The notes beneath the pieces were generated by a model, which saw only the letters and a program-made list of their open reading frames with translations, searched no databases and was not told where the DNA came from. Positions 23,100-33,985 of a stretch of DNA of 64,000 nt are shown here, piece after piece (position 1 is the first letter of the stretch; every line of letters starts with the position of its first letter). The stretch is from Isoetes taiwanensis. Its lineage: Eukaryota; Streptophyta; Lycopodiopsida; Isoetales; Isoetaceae. A program made the position numbers and the translations under genes. The stretch is from contig JAJEKV010000030.1 of the NCBI GenBank assembly GCA_021234155.1, positions 12,522,718 through 12,586,717 on the forward strand. Direction: 5' to 3'.

Positions 23100-23146
23100 C
23101 TCTCTCTTTGTAGACTGTAGATGATAAAAACTCTATTCTATTCTCT
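23100..23146 (+). mobile_element. Possible 3' end scrap of TATTC-tailed LINE
   Basis: The sequence gtagatgataaaaactctattctattctctt resembles the ending of the LINE family (GTGGACGATAAAAA plus TATTC units), but the upstream match is weak. Confidence 0.35.
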
Positions 23147-23344
23147 TCTTGCACTCTTGTTAACCATAGCCCTTACGTGTCTTTCCTCTATGTTCATGCT
23201 CTAAAGTTTTTGCTATCATCCGAAGGCCATGACAAGGTCCAAGTGCACCATGTACTTTCTTCATAAGCTAAGGGATTCCCGTGCTTTAAAGTTGGTAAAG
23301 ACATCACAATATAAAAACCAAATCAATTCCACATTTGCAAGGAT

Positions 23345-23565
23345 CCATAGCAGTCTCTATTAGCACATTTGCCCATGAAGAAGCGTAGGAAGATTGCACC
23401 CATTCAAACTGGGGCACTTCACCTCAAAATTGAGATGACCAGATTGTCCCAAGAAGAGCGAGAAAATATGATCTGTAAATGCTGCCAAATGGGAGTGATT
23501 AAATACGAGCGCCATGCTCTTCAGAATTGCCTAGCAAGTAGACAAAAAAGCCTAGCAAACATATG
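23345..23565 (+). mobile_element. LINE ORF2 C-terminal fragment (TATTC-tail family)
   Basis: The open frame 23369-23566 begins M-P-M-K-K-R-R-K-I-A and has H-L-K-I-E-M-T-R followed by E-E-R, C-K-C-C and R-H-A-L-Q-N-C. This matches the MKKR...HRLRIE...DECHAL arrangement of the 35.6 kb copy. It is cut off on both sides and lacks the usual 3' UTR. Confidence 0.55.
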
Positions 23566-23869
23566 AAGACCCATATGGGAATATTAACCTGACTAAATAT
23601 AAAATAAAGAAAGCCAAATTAAAGATAAAATATTACAAGAACTGAACTGCAAAATGGGTTGGATCGTTTACAATTCTAAAGAAAATTGGAACTCAGCTTG
23701 AACATTTTGAAGTTCATAAACTCTTCCATGCGAGTAAGAAGCGCATACCAAACCCGAATAAGATATTGTTGGAATTGATGGAAGAACAATTGGAGATAGT
23801 TCCAATGGTATTAATATGTATACTATACCGGAAACCTCATTGTACCTTTGGGGGTGTGTTACCTAAAGC
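23566..23869. other. Short AT-rich spacer
   Basis: No feature recognised. Confidence 0.4.
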
Positions 23870-25105
23870 AAGGGAGTAACACCAATGTCAACTAGCATTG
23901 TAATTATAAGGTAAGGAATGCCTTAGGTGCCACATGGAGTTATACTATTGGACCATCTAAACTAACTAAATGTGGTCTAACTCTAGACCCTAATATCCCA
24001 AATCTAATGAATTTGGGGAAGAATACCTAGGCTATGGAGCAGCATCAACAAGGACCTAAGCAACCTCAAGCATCAGAGGAGATGGAGATACCCAGAAGAG
24101 AAGGGTTGAGTCAGAAAACATGTAGGGGTTTAGGTAGATTGGTTGACTGATAGATACTAGATGAATCTTAAAGATTGTATATAATTCTTCAATTATGTTA
24201 TGTCACATGGTTGAATGATGTTTTGGTTCTCACAAGACCTTTTGTGATTGGGAAAAGGAGTAAAGACCTAGAGGCTTCGTTGGATAAAAGATATTTCTAG
24301 TTAGACTCCTCTATTAAACTCATCGCTTGGTTGTGGGTGTTGTGTTGTGATTGGACTGACAGGGAGGACATCGAAATTATGGTTGGGAGCTTGGTCTGTG
24401 ATAATTACTCTTCTCAGACCCTATAATGAACTAGACCTAACAGCCTATCGGGTTTGTGTAGACAAACTATGGTTTGACTCCTCCTGGATGGTGGCGCGCC
24501 ACCATCCCATGGGGTTAAGTTGGGTATGGAGGTGATGCATCACATTCCTCTAGTTCATCCAAAGTTCCTTAGTACTACCTGGATGAAACTTGTTCTAGTT
24601 CCTATCGGATCGGATCAAGGGAGATGTAGCCTCGGCGATCCCTCGGCTTTATATCTCTGGAAGGCTACAATCATGAGCCAACATGTTTTAGCCTCTTTGC
24701 AAAGTGTGCACAAGGGGGCGGATGGAGTGGACAAATCTAGCCAGTGTTCTATGCCAGCCAAGCTCATTGTTATGATTCATTATGCTAATATCAAGAGGCC
24801 TTGACTATCGGTCAACCTCACTGGAGTCTCAACCAAGCTAGGAACCTCCACATGTGGTGCATTATTTATGCTAGTGATGTTTATGATGATGGATGGTCCA
24901 CTCTTCAAGGTGATATATTCTGTTTATGTATGTTGCCATGTGCTAATATGTAGATACGCTTCCTCAATATAGGTTGTCTCATAGGAGCAATGGGCAAAAG
25001 TCACATTCATATCCTTTGCTTGGGCACTTGTCTATCACAAAGATGAAGGGCTTTTCATGACAATGAAATATTGCCAGGGAGAGGAATTTTCTGTATCTAT
25101 AGATC
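23870..25105 (+). repeat. Long LTR-like repeat family, member 4
   Basis: Counterpart of member 3, with aattataaggtaagg, tgtcacatggttg, gcaaagtgtgcac and ggcggatggagtggaca blocks in the same order. It ends near gacaatgaaatattgcc. No coding frame. Confidence 0.5.
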
Positions 25106-25149
25106 GATAGGTCCAGGGGGTCTGTATTTTCAAGCCAGTCGATTATATT

Positions 25150-25725
25150 GCCATCGATCCGAGCCATCGGATCTAAATTCTCGAATGGGTGAGCATGTAT
25201 CTCTCCCATGCATGCAATGCATGCATTGCATGCATTTTCTGGGGCTCTGGTTTGTTTGGGGATCGCTATTTATTTGCAAGTTCTTCATCGACTTCTCATC
25301 GGTGTTTTCTCCTCTCTCAGCAGTTCCCTTGACTCTCTTTCTTTGATATCAGGCAGGGGAGGGGTTTCTCCCTGCTTGGTTTGCCAATTTGGCATCTCTT
25401 TCCATGTTGTGACAGGTTCTTCCCCAATCTTGTCCTTTTTTTACCATCTTTCAACCTTCGACCTCGATCCCATTTTGATAAGGAAGTTCTCTTTTTGTCA
25501 GAAGCTTTTGTCTGTTTTTATGTGAGCCCTTATTCGAGAATGCCATCGATCCGAGCCATCAGATCAGAATTCTCGAATGGGTGAGCATGCATCTCTCCTA
25601 TGCATGCATGCATGCATGCATTTTCTGGGGCTCTGGTTCGTTTGGGGATCTTTATTTCTTGCAGGTTCTTCATCGATAGGATTTTCTCCTCTCGCCAGCT
25701 TCCCTTGACTCCCACCCGCCTCCCT
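25150..25725 (+). repeat. Direct repeat pair with RY (CATGCATG) palindromes
   Basis: Two copies of a roughly 180-bp unit (25150-25345 and 25550-25725) start ccatcgatccgagccatc and share attctcgaatgggtgagcatg, then an ATGC-repeat palindrome, then ttttctggggctctggtt and ttcttcatcgat. The ATGC tract differs in length between copies. The second copy is also the start of the tandem repeat described at 25503. Confidence 0.65.
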
Positions 25726-26149
25726 TCATGTGTATATTTTATAAATGTTGTTTTTGTTATGTGGCACGCGTTACCTACCGCTTCTTTTCGAGGTGTAAAT
25801 GTTGTTTTTGTCGCTATGGCACGCGCGGACAGCCCTCGCCGAAGTTTTTTCTCTATTAGATTTTTGTTGGTGATGTGCAGGTCCAGGGGTGATGCGCGAC
25901 TTTGGTATTCTTTGTGGAGCGTGGGTTTTTTTTTGTGGGAACATTTAGCAGCCTTGTGTTGTCCAAGCCCCTTGCCGAGATTTTATCGGGTTTTTCCTCG
26001 AAAACCTGAAAGGACTGGGTTTTTTAATCCCGGCGATAAACTCTCGGCAGGTATAGTAGCCAACATCTGTAGCACACAATTTTATTTGGGGTCCAAGTGT
26101 TGTAACTGGATATTCCCTATGTTTTTCATTTTTTTGATAGCTTGCGATG

Positions 26150-27090
26150 TTTTTTTTTTTTGAAGGACGACAATCTATTATCAAGGAACATCAAGATACA
26201 TACAAGGGATCTGTGACATGGGACTCAAAACCTAGAGGACGAGATAGTCCACTAAGCAAAACCACCCATACACAACAAATAATCATACTCCTTGTGCCAC
26301 CTTGAGGCGTTTAATGGCCTCATCACAATCAACATGTTCTACAACATCGAGATGATCATCAACAGACATCAAATTATCATGCCACTGAATAGTACGAGGC
26401 ATGATAACCTCGTGAGATGACAAAACAGACTTCTTCCGTGCTGCCTTCTTCCAATTGACCTGTTGCTATGACTCTTTAGCACACTGAGATTAGGACCATC
26501 AGCCATAACAACCTCAGAAGCATGCGAAGCAGAAGCAACAACGTGGAGACTAGTAAGAACTATGGCTGCAGATGATGGTGCTAAGGATGACACAATCGGA
26601 ACTGTATATAGAGCATCTTCCATAGCGGAGGAATGCAAAGCAACTGGCAAAGGTTGATCATGAATAGATGAAGAAATAACAATAGGAGCTTGAACCTGAG
26701 AAGAATGTTGAACAGATGCCTGAGAAGCACGAGTACCTCGACGAAAGCTAGCGAAAGCCTCCTTATCAGGAAATAAACGTGCTAATTCCGGACCATTCAA
26801 AAGCTTAAGATCCACCTTCTTATACCAAGGCCCGCTCTTCACAACTATACAATCTGGTAACGACGAGTCCACTGGCATAGAAACACAAATCCTTGGACCG
26901 TTCATGATGGAGTGCGGGATATGAACCCCAAGTCCTGTTGCAATTGCAATTAGAAATTGATGAGCCATTAGATCAGGAGGAAGATTAGGTAACGAGAACC
27001 AGCAAGGCATTTTTAATGCAGGAACTGTATCTGGTGTAAAGCCAGGAGAGTATTACTGGTACATTATATATTCCCCGCCAAGTGTATCTG
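26150..27090 (-). mobile_element. Short L1-derived insertion carrying only ORF1 and a 3' end
   Basis: On the minus strand the insert ends with a 12-base poly-A (T run 26150-26161). It is flanked by a 9-bp direct repeat, cttgcgatg at 26141-26149 and cctgcgatg at 27091-27099 (8 of 9 identical), a good target duplication. Its end, GTCGTCCTTC before the A tail, resembles the end of the two L1 copies at 38.2 and 39.6 kb (AGTTCTTC before the A tail). The body encodes the C-terminal part of ORF1 and then about 200 bp of 3' UTR, with no ORF2. It is therefore a deletion derivative or a non-autonomous family. Confidence 0.7.
26369..27052 (-). pseudogene. L1 ORF1 fragment (DUF4283-like RNA-binding region)
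   Basis: The frame reads (with no ATG needed at the truncated 5' end) F-T-P-D-T-V-P-A-L-K-M, then W-F-S-L-P-N-L-P-P-D-L, then I-A-I-A-T-G-L-G, then R-I-C-V-S-M-P-V and L-P-D-C-I-V-V. This is the pattern of the region in plant L1 ORF1 usually written W-R-L-P-N-L-P ... I-A-S-G-L-G ... R-V-C-V. The C-terminal 120 residues are Ser/Ala-rich and low in complexity, and no zinc knuckle follows. It is an RNA-binding protein remnant of a retrotransposon. The N-terminal part is missing because of 5' truncation. Confidence 0.6.
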
Positions 27091-27166
27091 CCTGCGATGT
27101 GCAGCTACCCACTCTATACCATTGTAGAAGAACTGCTGAGATGAATGAAAAGCCTAGCTAGTGGGA

Positions 27167-27780
27167 GCTTTTGTCTGTTTTCATGCGAGCCCTTATTCGA
27201 GAATGTAATATTTTTATTTTTGTAACTCTTTTCTTCATGGTGATAGAAGGGCTACATAGACCCCTAAAATTTTGGAATTTTATAATGGACTCGCATGGAA
27301 CTACTCACTTGGGGACATGATGACAATGCTTAAAATAATTTTGAAGAGGTTTTGTGGGGCACGCCTAAGCAGTCCCTTCCTTTTTGGAGGTCTTGTTCTC
27401 TTATTATTTGTGTTCTAGTGTCAGTGATGTGTATGTATAGTGGTGATGTGCAACCTTGACTTCTTCTTTGTCGTGGGATGTTTTTATGGGAGCAATTTTA
27501 GCAGCCTTGCGCTTTGTCCAAGCCTTTTGTCGAGGGCTTATTGGTAGGATTTTTCCTCAAAAATCCAAAAGGGCGAAGTTTTTTAATCCCAACGATAAGC
27601 TCTCCGTCGATAAAGTAGCTAACATCTGTAACATTTTTAGTTTTGGAGTCTAGGTTGATATAACTGGATATTCCTTGTGTTTTCTTCCTTTTTTTTTGGT
27701 GGGTAGCTTGCAAATCCAGCTATTCACTCTAAACCATTGTAGAAAACTGCTGAGATGACTAAAAAGCCTATCTATTAGGA
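27167..27780 (+). repeat. Tandem repeat copy 2 (uninterrupted)
   Basis: Matches copy 1: gcttttgtctgttttcatg and cttattcgagaatg at 27170-27205, cagccttgcgctttgtccaag near 27500, the structured block GGATTTTTCCTCAAAAATCC near 27545-27567, gctaacatctgtaac, and the end tgcaaatccagctattcac and accattgtagaaaactgctgag. It shows the empty-site sequence for the insertion in copy 1. Confidence 0.65.
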
Positions 27781-27899
27781 TGTTGTTGTAGCTTGCAAGC
27801 CGAAGTACGAGAATAAGTAGTAGGTTAAAATGTTTCTACCTACCTACTTATCTATCTATATGCCATTACATCGATATATGTATGTGCTAACCTCAAAAA

Positions 27900-29420
27900 T
27901 GTAAAGTTTATACTCACCTAGATAAACTATGAAAAATGATTTGATGAGGATAATGGATGTGAAAGGTGATAAAAAATGGAGTCCTTATTGACCCTAGCTA
28001 ATGGATATGACAATGATACAAAAGTCAACCCCAAGGAAATAAAGGAGATCCCACAGACACTCATTGTCAAAATATTTCTCGAGCAAAGCTTGGAGTTTCA
28101 TGAAGTTGTCAACCCAAAGGAAGTAGGAATTGCTAGGTATTATCTTTTAGATAAGGCTCTAAAGAAATAGTATTTTTAAGGTCCACATTGAGAATAGTAC
28201 TTTTGAAAATTTGGTTGCCTTTTTGCTTTGATTTTCTGTCCATTAACGGATCCTAGTAATTATTGGCCACCGTCATGATTGAACCATGCTAAAATGAGAA
28301 AAAAATGCTGTCCTCAAAAAATGTCGTCTATTTTTGTGGTTCAACAAGGAGTACTCTTGTTAATGGGTCAAGTTTCTTTGAAATAACATTTCCCAATAAT
28401 CCAAGACATTGTCACCAAGGAGTACTCCTATTTATCGCCATAAATGGTTTAATATAGAAGTTATCAATTCAATTCAATCATAGGTCCTTTTTAGTGGCAT
28501 AATTTAAGGATATTGTGAGGCCCAATGAGACATATCTTGACAACACACTAAACTACTAGCTCCCACTAACTGTTCAAATAGGAAATGGACACCTCTACTA
28601 ATTGTATGCACCGTTTTACTTTTTATTTTTTATTGAGAAAATTACACGATATAGTGAAATATGATGACAAATCCCTATTCAAATAGGAATAGACACCCCC
28701 AATAATTATATGCATCGGGTTTATTTTTTTTTTTTTTTTTGTAGCTTAAGGATGAGAAAACTATTATGACAAATCCCTACTCAACTGATGCCTTACACAT
28801 GGTTTCACCTTTTTAGTTGCATAGTTTAAGAATTTTGTGCATCCCAATGAGGATCTTTAGATATAATAGAAGAATACTTGTAAATAACGATTTACACATG
28901 AATATGTACACCTTTAGTAACTATATCCATTGCTTTTGTGAATGCTAGACATCATGAAGGAAAAGATTCCTCTTGCAAGTTTCAGAGTTTTATATAGTTG
29001 TTAATGCAATTGAAGGGATTAGGCATTGCCTGATATTGTCATTTGGGTAAGATGTTGCCTTTGTAGTTTGATTTGCAAGATTGAGAAGAATGAGATTCCA
29101 CTTAGAATGCATAAGTGGATATAAACATGAATACTCCTTAATATTAGAAAGCACAACTCTTCTTGAAAGTCCTTTGAGGAGGTTTTTTTTTTAAATCCTG
29201 GATAGTGATGGGTTTGTTGTGCCCTTTCTTGTATTGGGTCTGTGCTCTTTCTTGTATTGGATCCCATAGACCTTTTGGTCTCTGTGGACGATGAAAGTTA
29301 ATTAATTTCAATTCATTGGCAATTTGAATGATTGAACATAGAAGTGTGTATCCCGTCGTTTTTAGCGGCATAGCTTAAAGGATACTTTTGCAGCCCAATA
29401 AGGATCTCCCACTAATGTTA
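27900..29420 (+). repeat. Degenerate dispersed repeats (several partial copies)
   Basis: Blocks recur within this stretch and at 15.07-15.62 kb: tatactcacctagataaa (27910), ttcatgaagttgtcaaccc (28095), and the motif 'ttaaggatattgtg..cccaatgag' at about 28500, 28830 and 29370. Copies are partial and overlap a LINE 3' end at 29155. No gene seen; the 64-codon frame at 27976 lies inside a repeat. Confidence 0.45.
29155..29310 (+). mobile_element. 3' end of TATTC-type LINE, variant tail
   Basis: Contains gaggaggttttttttttaaatcctggatag, then tggatcccatagaccttttggtctctgtggacgat followed by aattaatttcaattc instead of TATTC units. The core GGTCTCTGTGGACGAT matches the other copies. Only the 3' UTR remains. 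Confidence 0.6.
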
Positions 29421-29506
29421 CGACAATACGCTAGGCTTTCTTTGCCAATCCCTACCTTTTAAATAAGAATTCAAATAGGAATAGACACATATTAATTATA
29501 TCCATT

Positions 29507-29615
29507 GTTTTTGTTGATTGATGGACGAGAAGGATGAAAAACATTATATGATAGAGGGAACATTTTTGTTGATTGATGGATGAGAAGGATGAAAAACATT
29601 ATATGATAGGGCGAA
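29507..29615. repeat. Tandem duplication, unit about 54 bp
   Basis: The stretch ttttgttgattgatgga, cgagaaggatgaaaaaca, ttatatgatag is present twice back to back with few differences. Confidence 0.7.
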
Positions 29616-29684
29616 CAACTGTTATAACAAATCCCTACGCAACACATAACTCAATGTGTCCCAGGCATGCCATTTTTAGACCCA

Positions 29685-29745
29685 TCCCATGGCCCGTTGT
29701 AGGGTCCCCATAGACGTTAAAATAATATATATCTATCTATCTTGT
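29685..29745 (+). mobile_element. Minimal LINE 3' end scrap
   Basis: gggtccccatagacgttaaaata followed by TCTA units resembles the last 30 bp of the LINE family. Nothing upstream was recognised. Confidence 0.4.
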
Positions 29746-30085
29746 TAAAAAATTATGGTAGAAAAGGCTCTTCGAGAGAGATGAAGCTTCAAGCTAATTC
29801 AGAAGGAGTCATGTGCGCCACGTGATGATGCACAGAATGTGATTGAGAGACAGATAGAATACGAGATTTGAATAGATTCTTAAGCATCAAAGAGTCATTA
29901 ACAAGCATAACAACAAATGAAAGAAACAAGAGGGGAGCACCAATGATGGCAATTGTTCTAAAAAAGACTGAAACAAGTGAGCAAAACAAGAGGCACAAGT
30001 CTCCATGAAGGATGGCCACATAGCTAGCTATCTAACCATGATACAAAAATATGTACAAAAGGGAAAAAATTATTTTTTTGGCGCA

Positions 30086-30526
30086 CTATTGTTCACGAAC
30101 GGATTTAGCCTCTGGAATACTGCCAAGAAGGGGCTGCCAGCTTTTCTTGGGCGGGTCGGAGGAGACAAGAGGGTTTTCTTTGAGCAAGGTAGAGATCAGA
30201 TTCTCAAGGAAAACATGGCCGGAAGCAGAGTCTTGGATTTGGGCCAAGTCCTGGTCAGAAATGGAGAGCCGGATCTTCAAGGTCCCGTTTTGGGTTGGCG
30301 CGGAAGACAGAATCTGCAGAGATGGAGGAGCCGGAGCGGCCCCATCTGGCCGGATCCTTTTTGCCATTTTCGCATCCTCTGTTTTCCTTGAATTGCTTCT
30401 GATTGCATACCGGTTTGGCCTTCCGGATCTGCGCCCATTTTGGGCGATTTTTTTTGCCTCTTTTTGCTCCTTCTTTTCGTTTCTGCACCTCACATCCTCT
30501 TCATTTCTGCACACTGCGTTCCCCAT
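30086..30526 (-). CDS. Small MGN-start protein, possible plant membrane-anchored protein
   Basis: A 146-residue frame without interruption, starting M-G-N-A-V-C. An N-terminal Met-Gly-Asn with a nearby Cys is the usual N-myristoylation and palmitoylation signal of small plant plasma-membrane proteins. Residues 10-60 are Arg/Lys-rich. Residues 75-146 give T-L-K-I-R-L-S-I-S-D-Q-D-L, then F-L-E-N-L-I-S-T-L-L, and S-W-Q-P-L-L-G-S-I-P-E close to the end. The pattern (I-K/R-L..., then W-x-P-x-L-x-S-I-P-E) is one I associate with small uncharacterised plant proteins that often share the MGN start. An in-frame non-ATG extension upstream to 30598 exists, but I prefer the ATG because of the MGN. It is one exon, with TATA-like boxes about 400 bp upstream. 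It is the best candidate for an intact host gene here. Function is not known. Confidence 0.55.
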   Translation of the reverse strand: MGNAVCRNEEDVRCRNEKKEQKEAKKIAQNGRRSGRPNRYAIRSNSRKTEDAKMAKRIRPDGAAPAPPSLQILSSAPTQNGTLKIRLSISDQDLAQIQDSASGHVFLENLISTLLKENPLVSSDPPKKSWQPLLGSIPEAKSVREQ

Positions 30527-30863
30527 CTGTCCTGACACAAAAATATGAAGCCCAAAAATATGTGCCAAAAGGGCCCCTTTGTGCCTTGTTCTTTGCACAA
30601 TGGTTTTTGTGAGAGTAGTCTCAAGGCCAACCTAAAAAGATAAAGCCTCCTATCCTTACCAACTCGAATTTAGATATCAATATCCAAGCCTTCTAGAATG
30701 ATGCTTCAGCATCACATCTTAATGATGTGTCTCCAGAAGGCCCCAGAATGTGGCTTTTATCGCGAAGAGTTCGCACTCTCTGACTTCACTGCAAGGCGCT
30801 CGTTCTAGTGTTTAGTTCCTCAAGAACAACAAGAAGAATAAGCTAAAAAGAGTAGCACCAGGA

Positions 30864-31012
30864 GCAAACTGCAAGTGGGAGGGTTTCTATAGAGAAGGAA
30901 ATAAAGGAAGGTAGAAGGGGTATTTATAACAAGGCGCAAACTGCAAGTGGAAAGGAAGGGGTTTCTATAGAGAAGGAAATAACGGGAAGTAGAAGGGGTA
31001 TATATAACAATG
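30864..31012 (-). promoter_or_regulatory. Tandemly duplicated TATA-containing region
   Basis: Two units, 30864-30935 (72 bp) and 30936-31012 (77 bp), share gcaaactgcaagtgg, gtttctatagagaaggaaata and gtagaaggggtat. Each ends in a TATA-like box on the minus strand (TATAAATA at 30921-30928, TATATATA at 30999-31006). They lie upstream of the MGN frame on the correct strand, about 400-480 bp from its ATG. Promoter function is inferred from position and boxes only. Confidence 0.45.
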
Positions 31013-31048
31013 AGATAAAGGGCCTGTATATCTGGGAATGCAATGCAT

Positions 31049-31106
31049 GTGACTCCTAAGCATTATATAGGAACAAAGTGACTCCTAAGCATTATATAGG
31101 AACAGA
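31049..31106. repeat. Tandem duplication, 29-bp unit
   Basis: gtgactcctaagcattata and taggaaca are repeated twice in succession (31049-31077, 31078-31106) directly beside the duplicated TATA region. Confidence 0.8.
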
Positions 31107-31109
31107 TTT

Positions 31110-33924
31110 AGCGACCACATGCTATAGCACCCTAGTCAAGATAACCATTCTTTGAATAGCTTGAGCGTAACATGCTCTGTTGACATGGCCCTGAGCTGTG
31201 CCAACGGCTCTGCCTTGGTTTATGGGTAAGAAAAGACGGCCCCCCAACTTATTGTTTTTATTAATCTTAAAGTTCCATGCAGCATTTGACTGATAAAACA
31301 CCCCCTTGTCTCCTTTCACACTTGTAGGTTCAATGGTTGCAACAACTCATTCCATTTGTTCCTCATTCTCTTGCTCCTATCTAATTGATTGCAATCACAC
31401 CCCCACATGTCACTCATTTCTTATCATTGCCCCACTTTCACGGTACAACTTGTTGACCCGTTGTTTCATTGGCACCACAGTCTCTATCTAGAGGAGAATT
31501 CCAAGTTAGAACTATTCCATCCATGCAATTAATTGACGCATCTCTGCATTGTCATCATTTCCTCAGCATCTTCTTGAGTAATTTTATAGTTACGCATGTT
31601 GTCAACATTCAAATATTTTGCATAGAATCCTCATACCCAATTTCAAAAATTTGTACCACTCAAATTTAGACGGGTATTCAGGTTGTTGCCCATGTGATGA
31701 AAGCATTTCTTGTTTGTGAAGGACATGATGAGAACGCAGAATTAAAGACGCTTGATCTGGTTTCCATCATAAAGGAAACCATTTTATATTCTACAAATGT
31801 TAGATGAAGTTATACGACAACTTGCATGCACATTCCCACACAACTTGGTCCCCTCTCTAGAAGTCATTCCATTACACAATAAATCCATTCAGTTAACATG
31901 CTTATGCAGAAAAAGCAATCTATCCCAGGGGATGCACTTATACAAAGGGGGGTATGCCATGTGCATGCAGAGGGTGACGAAAAACACCTCTGTATACGAT
32001 TTTTTGAAAGACAAATTTGACCCCTTTCATAGAGAATTTACCCCAAGTAGTGGCAAAAAAACCCCCTAACACATACATATACATGTGAAAATGGATCGAA
32101 AAAATGCCCCTACACTCCAGCACATTGTATGGCACCCATAGTGAACCACCCTCCCCCCTCCCCATCTAGCATTCTCTCATATCCATGATACAAAATAAAA
32201 TAGGTCGGCTTTTTTTCTTGGCGCACATTTTCATGGCGCCATGTGGCACTACCCTACATTGTGGAGGAAGTGGGCTGGGTCTATTCGGCGTGACAGACTG
32301 CCTAGGCTTTTCTTTAGAGTTCCATTTTTAGATTAGGGTTCTTCTCACAGGTGCCATAGGCTCACGGCTCTTTGTCGTTCTTAGCAGCTCACAGTTCTTC
32401 TTCTTTGCATGTGTTTGTAGGTGTTCACATTTCTTCTTCTTTGCAGGTTTCGCAAGTGTTCTTCTTTCCAGGCAACAGATCTATTGAAAGAACAACAAGA
32501 ATTTTGTCGAACAATATGCGAGGAAGAACGACAAGAACTCTGTTGATATGTTTCTTCACAGGATCTGTTGAAAGAACGGTAAGAACTCAATAAACAATCT
32601 GCAAAAATGCCTCCCCTGCTTCTATTTTATAGGGGAAGCTGGTCCTTCATTCCCAGTTTTGCAGATGACCCACTCCTGTCTGACGCCAGCCAGTCGTAGG
32701 AGCCATTTGGAAGACTGGGAATGGAGCCCCTCCATTTCTCTATACTTCATTATATGGTTTGAAATGTTATCATTATTAGAAGGATGGTCATAAATGAACA
32801 TGGATAGGGATTTAAGCACATGGCGATTATTTTATGCCCATATTTTAAACATTAGAGATTTTGAAGTTGCACATGCTATTATTTTTTCTTATGCCCATAT
32901 ATACACACGCTATGAATTTTGAATTTCTTAGTAGTCACCCGTGCAATGAAGAAAAAAATAATAGCTACAATACTCTTCCGTGTACGTGGTCGGCTTCTTC
33001 TTTGGCTCTAACTCATCCTTGACCAAAAAATAGTTACTCAAAGGTATACTATTTTATATGAAATAGCATGAAAAATATATTATTCTATTTCCTATGAATC
33101 ATTGAGACGTAAGATTCTCTAGAAAGTTATAGATGAAACAAAGAAATATTTTAGGGCATGTTTATATGAAATAATTTGGAGCACATGCGGCCATACAGAT
33201 TACATGCTCACATTGTTCATATGTTGATGCATCCTGGATGACTCATTAAGTGCATGTAATATGTATATTATTGCAATATTCCTCTGTATATGAGGGATAA
33301 GCACCCCTGCAAGCCCCTTACAGTAAATAAATGGGTGAGCTCGAAGGGGTGAGCCTGTTTATTTGTTGTAAGGTGCAAGCAGGAGTATTTATCTTTAACC
33401 GACATGCAAGTTTCCCTAGCCACAACTGGATTATCGACAGCCACAACTCGATTATTAGAGGTTCGACACTCCCCAGAGCTCGAGCTTCCAGCTTGGATTA
33501 TCAGCTCTTAGGCAGGTCCCAGCCCTGATCATCAGCATGTGAGGTTGATTTTGGGCTCAAAGATGCATGTTGTTGCATGTTACGAAGTTTATAGCTGACT
33601 GTTATGCCCTTTAACAGGGCAAATAGTCAGGATCGCTTGGATTAGAAAGTCTGCTGGTTAAGGATGTGTATGATTCTACTAGGTGACATGGTCATATGTA
33701 ATAAGATGTTCCTAATAGAGTATACATATTTCATATACTGGCTGGATATTTCATTGGTGGTGTATACAGTAGAATACACCCATCGATGGGTGGCTTGCCA
33801 TGGCGAAGGTACAAGATATGCTTTCTCAATGCTAGCAGGATGGTTAGGAGAACACCCAGCGAGAGCGGTTGATAGCCTTCAAATTGACATGGAGAAGGTA
33901 TAAGATTATCAATCATGTTGCTGA
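31110..33924. other. Spacer without a supported gene
   Basis: Short frames on both strands, none with a recognised domain. Around 32440-32590 short words (gatctgttgaaagaac, gaacgacaagaactc, ttcttctttgcag) recur. The 31110-31500 part may be an old solo LTR, but I could not find ends. Confidence 0.4.
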
Positions 33925-33985
33925 AGAGAATTAAATTGAATGGGTTTTTATCGTCCACGGAGACCAATGGGCCTATGGGAGAAGT
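33925..33985 (-). mobile_element. LINE 3' end scrap (TTCAA-type tail)
   Basis: On the minus strand: cccataggcccattggtctc, cgtggacgataaaaac and then ttcaatttaattc. The core matches the other LINE 3' ends, and the tail unit differs. Confidence 0.55.

Larger units (their letters stand above)
25503..27166 (+). repeat. Tandem repeat copy 1, split by an L1-type insertion
   Basis: Starts gcttttgtctgttttt and cttattcgagaatg. Its later part (25870-26149) has cagccttg, a structured block ggtttttcctcgaaaacc with gttttttaatccc, and gccaacatctgtag. After the insertion at 26150-27090 it resumes with cagctacccactctataccattgtag and ends at aaaagcctagctag. Copy 2 begins immediately after. Confidence 0.65.

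Noticed and set aside
26369-27010. Host gene of 213 codons
   Set aside because: Its N-terminal motifs match L1 ORF1, and it sits in an insert with poly-A and a target duplication.
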